Shown here: piece by piece, positions 25,069-34,058 of the stretch
Layout: the number at the start of each line of letters is the position of its first letter
How positions within the stretch are numbered: position 1 is the first letter of the stretch
Assembly: GCA_023412275.1 (NCBI GenBank)
Contig: JAEYNY010000191.1
Span: 62,001 to 126,000, forward strand
Source of the DNA: Bacillota bacterium
GTDB taxonomy: Bacteria > Bacillota > Clostridia > Acetivibrionales > DSM-1351
DNA length: 64,000 bases
Direction of reading: 5' to 3'
Translations under genes and position numbers: made by a program
The notes under the pieces: model-generated
Told to the model about the DNA's origin: nothing
Seen by the model: the letters and a program-made list of their open reading frames with translations, nothing else
Databases searched by the model: none

Positions 25069-26268
25069 CACAGGAACTATTCTGAACTTGAATTTATCAA
25101 GCATTAATTCATTTTCACCACTATCAGGGGCTGTTTCTACAACAATGTTATGTACTGGTGTTTAAACATCGCTTGACTTTATAATATAATCCAGAAATAT
25201 ATTTACAGGTCGTGTTTCACTATCTCCGCCGGCTATAATATGAGTGTGATTTCCATTATTATCAGTTACCTGACCTGAAGGATAATTGGCAACCTCGTGG
25301 CCTGCACAATAATTTTCTATATATTTATCCTGTGGCAGTTTGGGAGCACTGTGAGTATGGGCGCCGTCTGTTGATAAAGAAAAATTTGCGGTTTTTGGAA
25401 GAGCGGTTGAATACTCCTCTACTTGCCCTACTCTGGTTGCTCCATACACACCGGATGTACCTGATGTATTCGAGTTAACACCTCTTACAAATAAACCTCT
25501 AAGATCCGGTACATTGAAATTGTTCTCATCTCCGCCATATATATTGCTAATATTTTCATAAAGGTCTGGATATTTGCTAACTTCATATGAACTGCCGATA
25601 CATGGCAACCAGCCATTGGCAATCAGGTCATTGCTCTGGTTTAACGCATCTCCTGCAAAGGATACTATAGAGCCTGCCGCCAATAACATCGCTTCATCAT
25701 AATCAGCTGAAGTGAATTTTATAATCCAATACATATACAGGTTTACAGGTCTTGTTTCATTATCTCCGCCGGATATAATAGTGTGAGAATGTTGCCCGGC
25801 TTCTCCTGATGTAGCTGTACGTCCCGGGAAATTGGCACCTTCATTATCAGTTATGGCACATGCTGCATTCCAGTAGTCTGTAGGAAGATGGTCAACAGAG
25901 TGGTTATGAGTACCCTGATCGTTTGTTACAAAGTTATTCTTTGGCTTGGCTGTTGCATAATCCTGAACTGAACCGGTATTGTCTCCGGCTGCTGCCCCTG
26001 ACCTTACCGCTTTACGTTGCTGTGCATCAGGATCATACCCTCTTCCATGATCGGTTGCACGGACAAATCTTCCTCGAAGATCAGGCACATAGAAATTAGG
26101 AATACCATCTCCTCCATATTTTGTTCCTATTACATTAAACAATTCAGAATATTGAGTTTTATCCAACACTCTTCCGTCACAAGGAAGCCAGCCGGAAGAT
26201 TTCAACTGGTCTTCTTTAAGTGGTCCGGCAAAAGGTATAACTATACCTACGGGAAATTTTAAAGGCAT
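25069..26268 (-). CDS. Double tail-collar domain protein, with in-frame extension after its stop
   Basis: 368 residues from 26268 to a TAA at 25162-25164. Two phage tail-collar (microcystin-dependent-protein) domains: GWLPCDGRVLDKTQYSELFN with VPDLRGRFVRATDHG, and GWLPCIGSSYEVSKYPDLYE with VPDLRGLFVRGVN, each ending ETRPVN..IIK. After the TAA the same frame runs 31 codons more (25069-25161: TPVHNIVVETAPDSGENELM, LDKFKFRIVPV) to TGA, and reads as real protein. So the stop may be a recent nonsense change or be read through. No other phage genes are near. Co-transcribed with the collar gene at 26295. Confidence 0.8.
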
Positions 26269-26294
26269 ATCTCTTCCTCCTATATAAATAAAAA

Positions 26295-26897
26295 TTATTT
26301 GCTGTCTTTACTGAATTTAATTAAGAAATTGAGATTCATATTTCTTGGACGGGTTTCAGGATCTCCTCCACCCATAATAACATGAGAATGGGAACCGGAT
26401 TCACCTGTTTTGGTATTGTCACCAGCCTCTTTTCCGCCATCCCTGCCTATACTGCCGGCATATGCATTGTGAGAACCGTCAGGCAAGTGCGGTAAATTGT
26501 GCGTATGACTACCTGTTACGTCAGTAGTAAAACTAGCCTTTGGAAGTCCTGTTGCAAAATCCTGATAGGATCCTACGTCATTTCCGGTATTTCCACCGGC
26601 TTTAGCAAATGTCCTCTGAGCTGCATCAGGGTCCATCAACTTACCTGATTCACTAACAGCATCCCCATTAACTCCTCTTATAAATTTGCTTTGCATATCG
26701 GGCAGGTAAAAATTATTATTATCCCCTCCGTGGGCATTCCCGATAGCCTGAAAAAGATCAGGATATTCTGTAACTTTCAATTTACTTCCGTCACAGATAA
26801 GCCACCCCATTCTATACAATCTGTTAACCATTTCAGATTTAATTTCTCCTGCAAATGATATAACACTACCTACAGGCATTCTCTCCGTAGCTGGCAT
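26295..26897 (-). CDS. Tail-collar domain protein
   Basis: 200 residues with one collar domain: MPVGSVISFAGEIKSEM, GWLICDGSKLKVTEYPDLFQ, LPDMQSKFIRGVNGD and the C-terminal ETRPRNMNLNFLIKFSKD. ATG at 26895-26897 is set by GGAGGAA nine bases upstream (TTG at 26903 is less likely). Collar domains trimerise at phage fibre bases, but stand-alone copies occur as secreted or surface proteins in many bacteria. Export route not visible: no signal peptide. Confidence 0.8.
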   Translation of the reverse strand: MPATERMPVGSVISFAGEIKSEMVNRLYRMGWLICDGSKLKVTEYPDLFQAIGNAHGGDNNNFYLPDMQSKFIRGVNGDAVSESGKLMDPDAAQRTFAKAGGNTGNDVGSYQDFATGLPKASFTTDVTGSHTHNLPHLPDGSHNAYAGSIGRDGGKEAGDNTKTGESGSHSHVIMGGGDPETRPRNMNLNFLIKFSKDSK

Positions 26898-27188
26898 AAG
26901 CAAACATTCCTCCTTCTTTTGGAATCAAATTTTAAATATCATTTATTCTATACACAATAATAAGTCATAATTAATGACATGTCAATATATAGAATTTAAT
27001 TCATTTTTAGGTACATGTCTTAAGTTATCTAGAGTTATTAAGTTTACAGTAACAATATTCATGTTCAATATAAATGACATATTCATTTAACAATATTATG
27101 TTAACAATTTGTCGTTAAATAGCATAAATTATATTAATGGCTCAAATTGCGTAAGTAGTACATATCCAAACTCAAGGAGGTAGGTAAT

Positions 27189-28907
27189 TTGCCACTCATA
27201 TTAAAATTTAAATTATTTTTATCATTCGGTATTATATCCGCTGTTTTGATAGGACTGGGAGTATATGCATATACTGGTGTCGGACAAATCTATAAAAACA
27301 ACACTGAATTTGACAACATTTGGCTTTCAGGTGTAAAGGCGGCGCACAAAATAGAAACTTTGGGATATGAATATAGAACCAATGAATACAGGTTCATGAT
27401 TTATAAAAATACTTACACTAATAAAGAGGCCTTTGAAAAGTTTGAAAAGGATATGAACAATATTGAAATTGAAGCTGGTAAAATTATTAAAGAACACAGA
27501 GATTCTGCTGTTTTACCTCAATATGTAAATAAGTGGGAACAGGTTAAAATACTATGGGAAAACTATTTAAATGCCAGCCGGAAAGTGGTTGATAACGCAA
27601 ATCAGGATAATTCCGCAGAAGGTATCAATCTTTTGTATGCAGGCAAATCTAGTCAGGCTTATGATAACTTTCGTAATGCAACCAATGAGCTGATAAATTA
27701 TAATCAAGATAAAATTGCTAAGGCCAGTGAAAACCGTCAGGATGACTGCAAAAATCTAAAAGATGTGCTATTGATATACGTTATGGTGTCATTGGGTGTC
27801 ATTATTTTAATGACATTATATACCTGTATGATTTTATCCGGGCCTATTACCGGGCTAGAAGAAGTATCTCATGCAGTGGCAGATGGTGACCTTACAATTA
27901 GAGCAGAAATTGAATCAAATGACAAACTCGGCCAACTAGCAGAAGCATTTAACTCTATGATTAAAAGGCTTAGAATTCTAATGCTGCAAATAAGTGAAAG
28001 TTCTCAACATTTATCAGCTTTATCAAAAGAGTTAACATCAAGTTCCCTTAAAAGTTCAACCGTAATGGATAAAATTGAGCTTACAAGCCGGAACGTAGCT
28101 TTAAGTACCGACAAACAACTTTCAAGCATCAAGGAAGTTTTCGATTCCATTTCTCAAGTATCTGCCGGTCTGAACCAGATTTCAGTCAGCAGTCAGAATG
28201 TTACAGAGCTTGCAAGGGCCTCTGCCGATGCTTCAAATAAGGGGATGGTTACAGTTAATGCCGTAGCTGAAGAAGCGAAAGAGATTGACAATACTATTTC
28301 AAATACGGCGGAAGTAATAAAGAATCTTAATAAAAAATCAACCGAAATCTGTAAAATTATAGATATAATTTATGATATAACCGACCAGACAAACCTGCTA
28401 TCTCTCAATGCTGCAATTGAAGCTGCCCACATAGGCGAATGCAGCAAAGGCTTTTCTGTCGTTGCCGATGAGATTAAAAAGCTGTCCGAACAGTGCAAAG
28501 TATCTGCAATCCAAATAAAAAGCCTGGTATTAAGTATACGTGAAGAAACCAAAAATGCAGTTACAGCAATTTCAAAAGGTGCCGTCAAAGTATCTGATGG
28601 TCTTGAAAAATTCCGTCAGGTAAGTCAGGTATTCGAGGAAATACAACAATCGGTACAAAATACAGATATACAAATTCTCGAGGTATTCTCTGCAACAAAG
28701 CAAATTACTGCTGAAAGCAATAATATTGTGAAGACTATTGATATCGTAGAAAGAACAGCTGAACAAATCAATAGTACTTGTCAGGAAAATGCAGTTGCAA
28801 CACATGAACAATCAAGGGCGCTGAAAAAAATATCTACCAATGCACAATCATTATTAAAGTCTATGGAAGAGTTAAATGCGGTGATTTCACAATTTAAAAC
28901 CCGGTAA
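27189..28907 (+). CDS. Methyl-accepting chemotaxis protein
   Basis: 572 residues, TTG start after AAGGAGGT. TM1 at about residues 5-28, an extracytoplasmic four-helix (4HB_MCP) domain to about 190, TM2 at about 192-215, HAMP to about 262, and a signalling domain whose hairpin tip is DQTNLLSLNAAIEAAHIGE followed by SKGFSVVADEIKKLSEQ. The ligand is unknown. It is divergent from the tail-collar genes (about 290 bases between, no other feature seen). Confidence 0.92.
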   Translation: MPLILKFKLFLSFGIISAVLIGLGVYAYTGVGQIYKNNTEFDNIWLSGVKAAHKIETLGYEYRTNEYRFMIYKNTYTNKEAFEKFEKDMNNIEIEAGKIIKEHRDSAVLPQYVNKWEQVKILWENYLNASRKVVDNANQDNSAEGINLLYAGKSSQAYDNFRNATNELINYNQDKIAKASENRQDDCKNLKDVLLIYVMVSLGVIILMTLYTCMILSGPITGLEEVSHAVADGDLTIRAEIESNDKLGQLAEAFNSMIKRLRILMLQISESSQHLSALSKELTSSSLKSSTVMDKIELTSRNVALSTDKQLSSIKEVFDSISQVSAGLNQISVSSQNVTELARASADASNKGMVTVNAVAEEAKEIDNTISNTAEVIKNLNKKSTEICKIIDIIYDITDQTNLLSLNAAIEAAHIGECSKGFSVVADEIKKLSEQCKVSAIQIKSLVLSIREETKNAVTAISKGAVKVSDGLEKFRQVSQVFEEIQQSVQNTDIQILEVFSATKQITAESNNIVKTIDIVERTAEQINSTCQENAVATHEQSRALKKISTNAQSLLKSMEELNAVISQFKTR

Positions 28908-28921
28908 TATAACTTACTTGA

Positions 28922-28950
28922 TTGACTAATCCGTATTCATATAATATAAT
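28922..28950 (+). promoter_or_regulatory. Promoter of the thiazole operon
   Basis: TTGACT (28922-28927), 17-base spacer, TATAAT (28945-28950). Starts transcription just before the leader hairpin. Confidence 0.75.
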
Positions 28951-28969
28951 TTATTTAACTGAATAAAGA

Positions 28970-29025
28970 AGCACAAAATGGGGTACACCACCGCGGGTGT
29001 AAATTTCATTTTGTGCTTTTTTTTT
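28970..29025 (+). promoter_or_regulatory. Leader hairpin/attenuator before thiS
   Basis: AGCACAAAATG (28970-28980) pairs with CATTTTGTGCT (29007-29017). Inside, TACACC and GGTGTA close a loop ACCGCG. Nine T follow at 29017-29025. It sits downstream of the operon's own promoter and upstream of thiS, so it is either an attenuator or, less likely, only the terminator of the chemoreceptor gene. It is too short for a TPP riboswitch and lacks its conserved boxes. A published candidate RNA called the thiS motif sits in this place in some bacteria; the match here is unconfirmed. Confidence 0.6.
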
Positions 29026-29053
29026 CGGAATTTTTGTGAAAGGAAAAAACAAG

Positions 29054-29248
29054 ATGAAGGTAAACGGAACGTATACTGAATTAACAGTTAAACAAAGCCT
29101 GCTGGATTTTTTAGTTTCACAGAACCATGATATTTCAAGAATAGCAGTAGAACTAAACGGTGAGATTGTTCCTAAAGCAACCTATTCCCAAGTGAGTCTG
29201 GATAATGGAGATACTCTTGAAATTGTCAGGTTTGTAGGAGGAGGCTGA
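29054..29248 (+). CDS. thiS: Sulfur carrier protein ThiS
   Basis: 64 residues. The ubiquitin-like fold ends in the required Gly-Gly (RFVGGG), the site that is adenylated and thiocarboxylated to give sulfur for the thiazole ring of thiamine. ATG at 29054 follows AAAGGA; an in-frame GTG at 29036 lies at the leader end and is less likely. First gene of thiSFGH-tenI. Confidence 0.9.
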   Translation: MKVNGTYTELTVKQSLLDFLVSQNHDISRIAVELNGEIVPKATYSQVSLDNGDTLEIVRFVGGG

Positions 29249-29250
29249 AA

Positions 29251-30054
29251 ATGATTATTAAACTAAATGGAAAAAGAATTGATATCAAATATAAAACAGC
29301 CTTTGAGGTTCGCCGTGAATTTGGCAACGAATCGGACATAGTTATTCTAAACGGCTTCCAGATAGACAAAGATTCCCAGCTTTCCGAAAACGATACCCTT
29401 GCTGTCATTCCAAAGGGCAGCATGCCTGGCAGAGATGAACTTGAAAGCATGATGATGGCACGGCATACTCCAAATGTACATAATAAGTTGAAAAAAGGCC
29501 GTGTTGCCATAGCCGGACTTGGCGGACTGGGTTCAAACATAGCTGTCATGCTTGCAAGAATAGGAGTTGGGCACCTGCTTCTGGTGGATTTTGACGTGGT
29601 GGAGCCAAGTAATCTTAACAGACAAAGTTATTACATTAGTCATTTGGGTATGGAGAAAACTGTTGCTCTTAAAATGCAACTCAAGGAAATTAACCCTTTC
29701 ATATCCGTTGAAACACGAACAGTGCGTGTAACAGAAGACAATGTTTGTGAACTGTTTAGGGACTACGGTATTATTTGTGAAGCCTTTGACAAACCGGAAG
29801 CCAAGTCCATGCTGGTCAACACTGTTCTGGAAAGGCTTCCGGGCAGTAAGATTGTTGCTGCCTCCGGTATGGCAGGATATGAAAGCTCAAATATTATTAA
29901 AACCGTCAGAAGAATGAAGGGTTTTTATCTGTGCGGTGACTTTGAAAACGGAGCAGGTATTGGTAATGGTCTGATGGCACCACGTGTACAGATTTGTGCC
30001 GGACATCAGGCTAACATGATTCTGAGGCTGCTCCTTGGGATTGACGAAGTATAA
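29251..30054 (+). CDS. thiF: ThiS adenylyltransferase ThiF with N-terminal ThiS-like domain
   Basis: 267 residues. Residues 1-62 form a MoaD/ThiS-like domain (IKLNGKRIDIKYKTAFEVRR) that lacks a terminal Gly-Gly, fused to the E1-like adenylating domain: VAIAGLGGLGSNIAVMLARI nucleotide loop, VDFDVVEPSNLNRQSYY, and EAFDKPEAKSMLVN. It activates ThiS with ATP. Starts two bases after thiS. The fused domain may be structural or regulatory; such ThiF forms are seen in clostridia. Confidence 0.88.
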   Translation: MIIKLNGKRIDIKYKTAFEVRREFGNESDIVILNGFQIDKDSQLSENDTLAVIPKGSMPGRDELESMMMARHTPNVHNKLKKGRVAIAGLGGLGSNIAVMLARIGVGHLLLVDFDVVEPSNLNRQSYYISHLGMEKTVALKMQLKEINPFISVETRTVRVTEDNVCELFRDYGIICEAFDKPEAKSMLVNTVLERLPGSKIVAASGMAGYESSNIIKTVRRMKGFYLCGDFENGAGIGNGLMAPRVQICAGHQANMILRLLLGIDEV

Positions 30055-30084
30055 ATATATTACATACGGAGGTAAATAAATTTT

Positions 30085-30852
30085 ATGAATGATAAGTTAG
30101 TTATAGGTGGACATGAATTTGAATCAAGATTCATACTGGGTTCCGGAAAATTTTCATTGGATATGACAAAGGCAGTTATTGAAAATGGCGGTGTAGAAAT
30201 GGCAACTCTTGCCCTCCGCCGAGCAAATGTCGGAGGCGAAGAAAATATTCTGGACTATATGCCGGAAGGTATAACTCTGCTTCCAAACACCTCAGGAGCC
30301 AGAAATGCTAATGAAGCTGTGAGAATAGCACGACTTGCCAGAGAAATTGGCTGCGGAGATTTTGTAAAGGTGGAGGTGGTAAATGACTCAAAATACCTCA
30401 TGCCTGACAATTATGAAACTATTAAGGCAACTGAGATTCTGGCAAATGAGGGCTTCATCGTAATGCCATACATGTATCCGGACCTAAATGCTGCCAGAGC
30501 TATGTCACAAGCCGGTGCAGCAGCAATTATGCCTCTTGCGGCCCCCATAGGAAGCAACAAGGGCCTTAGTACCAAGGACTTTATTCAAATCCTAGTGGAC
30601 GAGATTAATTTACCGATTATTGTTGATGCAGGAATAGGCCGTCCATCACAGGCATGTGAAGCAATGGAAATGGGCGTGGCTGCAATTATGTGCAATACTG
30701 CGGTTGCAACAGCAGGCGATGTGGCCTTAATGGCAAAAGCCTTTCGACTTGCAATTGAAGCAGGACGCGCAGCTTACCTTTCAGGTCTCGGAAGAGTATT
30801 AAGCTATAATGCGGAAGCATCCAGTCCCTTGACAGGCTTTTTGGAGGAATAG
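30085..30852 (+). CDS. thiG: Thiazole synthase ThiG
   Basis: 255 residues, the family length. It condenses deoxyxylulose 5-phosphate, dehydroglycine and ThiS thiocarboxylate into the thiazole. Seen: SRFILGSGKF, KVEVVNDSKYLMPDNYET with the Schiff-base Lys region, AAAIMPLAAPIGSNKGL, and VDAGIGRPSQACEAMEMG. GGAGG lies before ATG. Confidence 0.96.
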   Translation: MNDKLVIGGHEFESRFILGSGKFSLDMTKAVIENGGVEMATLALRRANVGGEENILDYMPEGITLLPNTSGARNANEAVRIARLAREIGCGDFVKVEVVNDSKYLMPDNYETIKATEILANEGFIVMPYMYPDLNAARAMSQAGAAAIMPLAAPIGSNKGLSTKDFIQILVDEINLPIIVDAGIGRPSQACEAMEMGVAAIMCNTAVATAGDVALMAKAFRLAIEAGRAAYLSGLGRVLSYNAEASSPLTGFLEE

Positions 30853-30854
30853 AT

Positions 30855-32003
30855 ATGAAAAAAACAAATCACATGGAATATCAGGAAGGTATGGAAGCAA
30901 TTGATTCCAATATAATGAATCAGGTGCTAAGTTTTACAAGTAAATACGACTATAGAAAATATACCGACAGGGATGTTGAAATAGCTTTGATGAAACCAAG
31001 GCTATCTATAGATGAATATGGAGCTATACTTTCTCCTGCCGCTGCACCCTTTCTGGAATATATGGCACGTAAGGCTGCAATGGAAACAAGAAAACATTTT
31101 GGTAATTCGATCAGCATGTTCACACCCCTCTACATAGCAAATTACTGCGAAAATCACTGTGTTTACTGTGGCTTTAACTGTCATAATAAAATTCGTCGTG
31201 GAAAGCTTAATCCTGATGAGTTGGAGGAAGAACTAAAAGAAATCGCATCAACCGGGCTGCGGGAAATATTGATTTTAACGGGAGAAGCTCGTAATGCTTC
31301 AGGCGTTAAATATATCGGGGATGCGGTAAAGCTTGCTTCCCAGTATTTTTCTACCGTGGGACTTGAAATATATCCTCTTAATTCAGACGAATATGCGTAT
31401 TTGCATGAATGCGGAGCGGATTTTGTATGTGTTTATCAGGAAACCTACAATACCGACAAGTACCAAGAGGTTCATCCAAGCGGCTCAAAGAGAATTTTTC
31501 CATACAGGTTCAATGCTCAGGAGCGTGCCTTAATTGGAGGTATGAGAGGCGTTGCGTTTGGCGCTTTACTTGGTTTGGATGATTTCCGCAAAGATGCATT
31601 TGCAGCAGGCCTTCACGCATATTTTATTCAACAGAAATACCCTCATGCAGAGATTTCATTCTCTGTTCCCCGGTTAAGACCATTTATAAATAATGAACAG
31701 AACAACCCAAATGACGTACATGAAAAACAACTTTTACAGGTTATGCTTGCCTACAGGCTTTTCATGCCTTTTGCAGGAATTACTATTTCTACCAGGGAAA
31801 GAGCAGGTTTTCGTGACAATGTGGTAGGACTTGCAGCCAACAAGATTTCGGCAGGGGTAAGTGTAGGCGTAGGAGGCCACAAAAATGACGAAAAAGGCGA
31901 TGAACAATTTGAAATCAGCGATAGTAGAAGTGTAGAAGAGGTTCATGAAATGATTTTGTCAAGAGGATTACAACCTGTTTATTCAGATTATATCAGAGTT
32001 TAA
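30855..32003 (+). CDS. thiH: 2-iminoacetate synthase ThiH
   Basis: 382 residues, radical SAM. The cluster motif CENHCVYCGFNC (CxxxCxxC) is near residue 98. ThiH cleaves tyrosine to dehydroglycine and p-cresol, so this is the anaerobic route; no glycine oxidase (ThiO) is present. It starts two bases after thiG, with GAGGAATAG upstream. Confidence 0.95.
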   Translation: MKKTNHMEYQEGMEAIDSNIMNQVLSFTSKYDYRKYTDRDVEIALMKPRLSIDEYGAILSPAAAPFLEYMARKAAMETRKHFGNSISMFTPLYIANYCENHCVYCGFNCHNKIRRGKLNPDELEEELKEIASTGLREILILTGEARNASGVKYIGDAVKLASQYFSTVGLEIYPLNSDEYAYLHECGADFVCVYQETYNTDKYQEVHPSGSKRIFPYRFNAQERALIGGMRGVAFGALLGLDDFRKDAFAAGLHAYFIQQKYPHAEISFSVPRLRPFINNEQNNPNDVHEKQLLQVMLAYRLFMPFAGITISTRERAGFRDNVVGLAANKISAGVSVGVGGHKNDEKGDEQFEISDSRSVEEVHEMILSRGLQPVYSDYIRV

Positions 32004-32018
32004 AAGGAGAAAAGCCAA

Positions 32019-32597
32019 ATGCTGATTTATGTAACCAACCGTAATTTGTGCAGGGATGATTTTCTGAATAGAATATCGTGTTTGGTCTCCGGCAAACCCC
32101 ATGCCATAATATTGAGAGAAAAGGATTTAAATCCTGAAGATTATGAAGCTCTGGCGGAAAAAGTCAAAGTTATATGTGACTCCGCGGGAGTTCAGCTTGT
32201 TGTCAACAAATTTATCACGGCTGCGAAAAATTTGGGAGTATCCTCAGTACATGTTTCCCTGGAGGACTTTTTAAAGTATAAGGAATCATTGCAATCCTTT
32301 CCCAAAGTTTGGGTTTCGGTACATTCAGTAAAGGAGGCACAAGAGGCATATAACTCAGGTGCTTCCGCCCTGATAGCCGGACATATTTATGAAACAGACT
32401 GCAAAAAAGGGCTACCCCCAAGGGGATTGGATTTTTTAAGAGAGGTTTGCAGCTCCGTTTACATTCCCGTTTTTGGAATCGGAGGTATTACACAGGACAG
32501 AGTAAAAGAGGTAACCGAGGCAGGTGCAAAGGGTGTTTGTATAATGAGTGAAGCAATGACCTGCCTATCTCCTTCCTCTCTTACCTTTTACATTTGA
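32019..32597 (+). CDS. tenI: ThiE/TenI-like thiamine phosphate synthase family protein
   Basis: 192 residues. TIM-barrel TenI/ThiE family: IILREKDLNPEDYEALAE, the VHVSLEDF strand, ASALIAGHIYETDCKKGLPP and VFGIGGITQDRVKEV phosphate site. The short length and the position at the end of a thiazole operon fit TenI (thiazole tautomerase); ThiE activity cannot be excluded. Its last 17 bases overlap the converging HAAS gene. Confidence 0.8.
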   Translation: MLIYVTNRNLCRDDFLNRISCLVSGKPHAIILREKDLNPEDYEALAEKVKVICDSAGVQLVVNKFITAAKNLGVSSVHVSLEDFLKYKESLQSFPKVWVSVHSVKEAQEAYNSGASALIAGHIYETDCKKGLPPRGLDFLREVCSSVYIPVFGIGGITQDRVKEVTEAGAKGVCIMSEAMTCLSPSSLTFYI

Positions 32598-33552
32598 AGA
32601 CTCCTGCTATGCTGTCACAGATTGCTATTACAACAAAAACAGCGGCAAATAGCCAAAGGCCTCTCTGCCATATTAACGTTACTTGTGGCAGGGTCAGGTT
32701 TGTAAGGCTTTCCAGTAATTTCGGGAATTCATCATTAACTATTTGCGTATCCCTTACCATAAACAACATGAGAATAGCTGTAGCAATGTTAAAACCCGCA
32801 TTGGCGGCAGCCAGAGGTATACTCCAATATGGATAAATTGTTTTCCATACCAGAATACCGAGACTTATAACTCCCAATAATACTATCCCGATTATATATG
32901 TATTCAATCTGTCTGCATTGAGTATTGGCACAAATTGGCTTCCATTAATTGAGATACCAATAACCTCAGGTCGGAAAACTAAAACCACTGTAACTATAAC
33001 TGTAAAAAGCATCTCTGCAGTTGTAGATACCCTTGATATTTTCTTTTTGCCATAGTCAGGTATATCGGGCAAGTCTTTTAAGGTCCATTTTTTCTTTGTA
33101 AAAGGGCTATGTCCCTCATGTACCCCACTTCTTTCCATAATTACAAATACAAGGGTAACCCAGAAGGCTCCCTGCAATGCCCCTTCAAAAAAAGCAGATA
33201 TGATGTTTGCAACAATGGTTGCCGGCTTTTGTGCATCAGCAAAATTAAACAGCCAGGTAAATATGGCTATACCTCCCATAGTCACTGCAGCAATACCAGT
33301 TACGAGTTTTAGTAAGGTTATATACTGGTTATAGATACTTGGGCCTATCAGGTATCTTCTCTCCGGATTATATTCAATCGCAAGTTTTACAGGATTGCCC
33401 AATTCCTCAAGGACTTCCTTTATCTGATCATCTGATGCATCCTCTGGCAACATATCCTGAATATTAGACCGAAGTTCCTTGCTTACATCCTCACGGATAT
33501 TTTCAGGCAGATGCTGTGTAACTGCATATATATACCGGTCAATTATCTCCAT
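32581..33552 (-). CDS. HAAS-domain membrane protein
   Basis: 323 residues. Residues 1-60 are a HAAS (HTH-associated alpha-helical signalling) domain: YIYAVTQHLPENIREDVSKE and EELGNPVKLAIEYNPERRYL. About six membrane segments follow. HAAS proteins pair with PadR regulators; here the PadR gene overlaps by 14 bases, so they are coupled. It probably senses an envelope signal or acts as an anti-regulator (family inference). Confidence 0.85.
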   Translation of the reverse strand: MEIIDRYIYAVTQHLPENIREDVSKELRSNIQDMLPEDASDDQIKEVLEELGNPVKLAIEYNPERRYLIGPSIYNQYITLLKLVTGIAAVTMGGIAIFTWLFNFADAQKPATIVANIISAFFEGALQGAFWVTLVFVIMERSGVHEGHSPFTKKKWTLKDLPDIPDYGKKKISRVSTTAEMLFTVIVTVVLVFRPEVIGISINGSQFVPILNADRLNTYIIGIVLLGVISLGILVWKTIYPYWSIPLAAANAGFNIATAILMLFMVRDTQIVNDEFPKLLESLTNLTLPQVTLIWQRGLWLFAAVFVVIAICDSIAGVFKCKR

Positions 33553-33895
33553 AATCCCTTTCCTCCTCCAATAAATTCTCCAAATTCCCGGACAGTGTTC
33601 TCCATTCCTCTTTTAGACACTGAAATACTCTTTTCCCTTCTTCACTAATTACATAGAATTTTCTTGGTCTGGCTTCGCTAGTATCCCAAGTACTCACCAA
33701 GAGCTGCTGTTTCTCCAGCCTGCGCAGTAGCGGGTAAAGGGTTCCAGCATCAATAGGATTGTTTTTTTGCTCCAGCTTTTGTACAAGTGAATAACCATAT
33801 TCAGGGTTAAATAGTTGGCTAAGTACCGATAGTATCAAGGTTCCTCTCTTTAGTTCTACAATCAGTGAACTTAGTATGTCATCTGTAGATTCCAC
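33539..33895 (-). CDS. PadR family transcriptional regulator
   Basis: 118 residues. I choose GTG (33893-33895) since GAGGTG lies five bases upstream. Winged helix: GTLILSVLSQLFNPEYGYSL, then GTLYPLLRRLEKQQLLVSTW and ARPRKFYVISEEGKRVF. PadR_4-type short form. Likely autorepresses from the near-palindrome TGTATGACGTACA in its promoter. Confidence 0.88.
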   Translation of the reverse strand: MESTDDILSSLIVELKRGTLILSVLSQLFNPEYGYSLVQKLEQKNNPIDAGTLYPLLRRLEKQQLLVSTWDTSEARPRKFYVISEEGKRVFQCLKEEWRTLSGNLENLLEEERDYGDN

Positions 33896-33913
33896 TTTAT
33901 CACCTCTATTATC

Positions 33914-33943
33914 ATTATACTGTACGTCATACAATATTGTCAA
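33914..33943 (-). promoter_or_regulatory. Promoter of the PadR-HAAS pair with operator-like palindrome
   Basis: Minus strand TTGACA (33938-33943), 18-base spacer, TATAAT (33914-33919). Within the spacer lies TGTATGACGTACA, a near-palindrome typical of PadR sites. Confidence 0.65.
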
Positions 33944-33986
33944 TTTATCATTATTATGGGTTTTAAATTAATATGAATTTTCACAT

Positions 33987-34026
33987 AAAAAAACTCCCAA
34001 AGGTTAATTGGTTAACCCCTGGGAGC
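33987..34026 (-). terminator. Terminator of the ABC transporter operon
   Basis: CTCCCAAAGGTTAA (33994-34007) pairs with TTAACCCCTGGGAG (34012-34025), with a run of T on the minus strand (33987-33993). Confidence 0.8.
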
Positions 34027-34058
34027 TGTGAACTTAGTTTACACCTCTGTAAGTCAAT

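Noticed and set aside
25069..26897. Prophage remnant
   Set aside because: Only collar-domain genes are present, with no capsid, terminase, lysis or integrase genes nearby.
28981..29000. T-box-like ACCGCGGG in the thiS leader
   Set aside because: Only a few bases match, there is no stem I or specifier loop, and the operon is not amino-acid related.
28936..29035. TPP riboswitch before thiS
   Set aside because: The expected conserved boxes are absent and the leader is too short; only a hairpin terminator is present.
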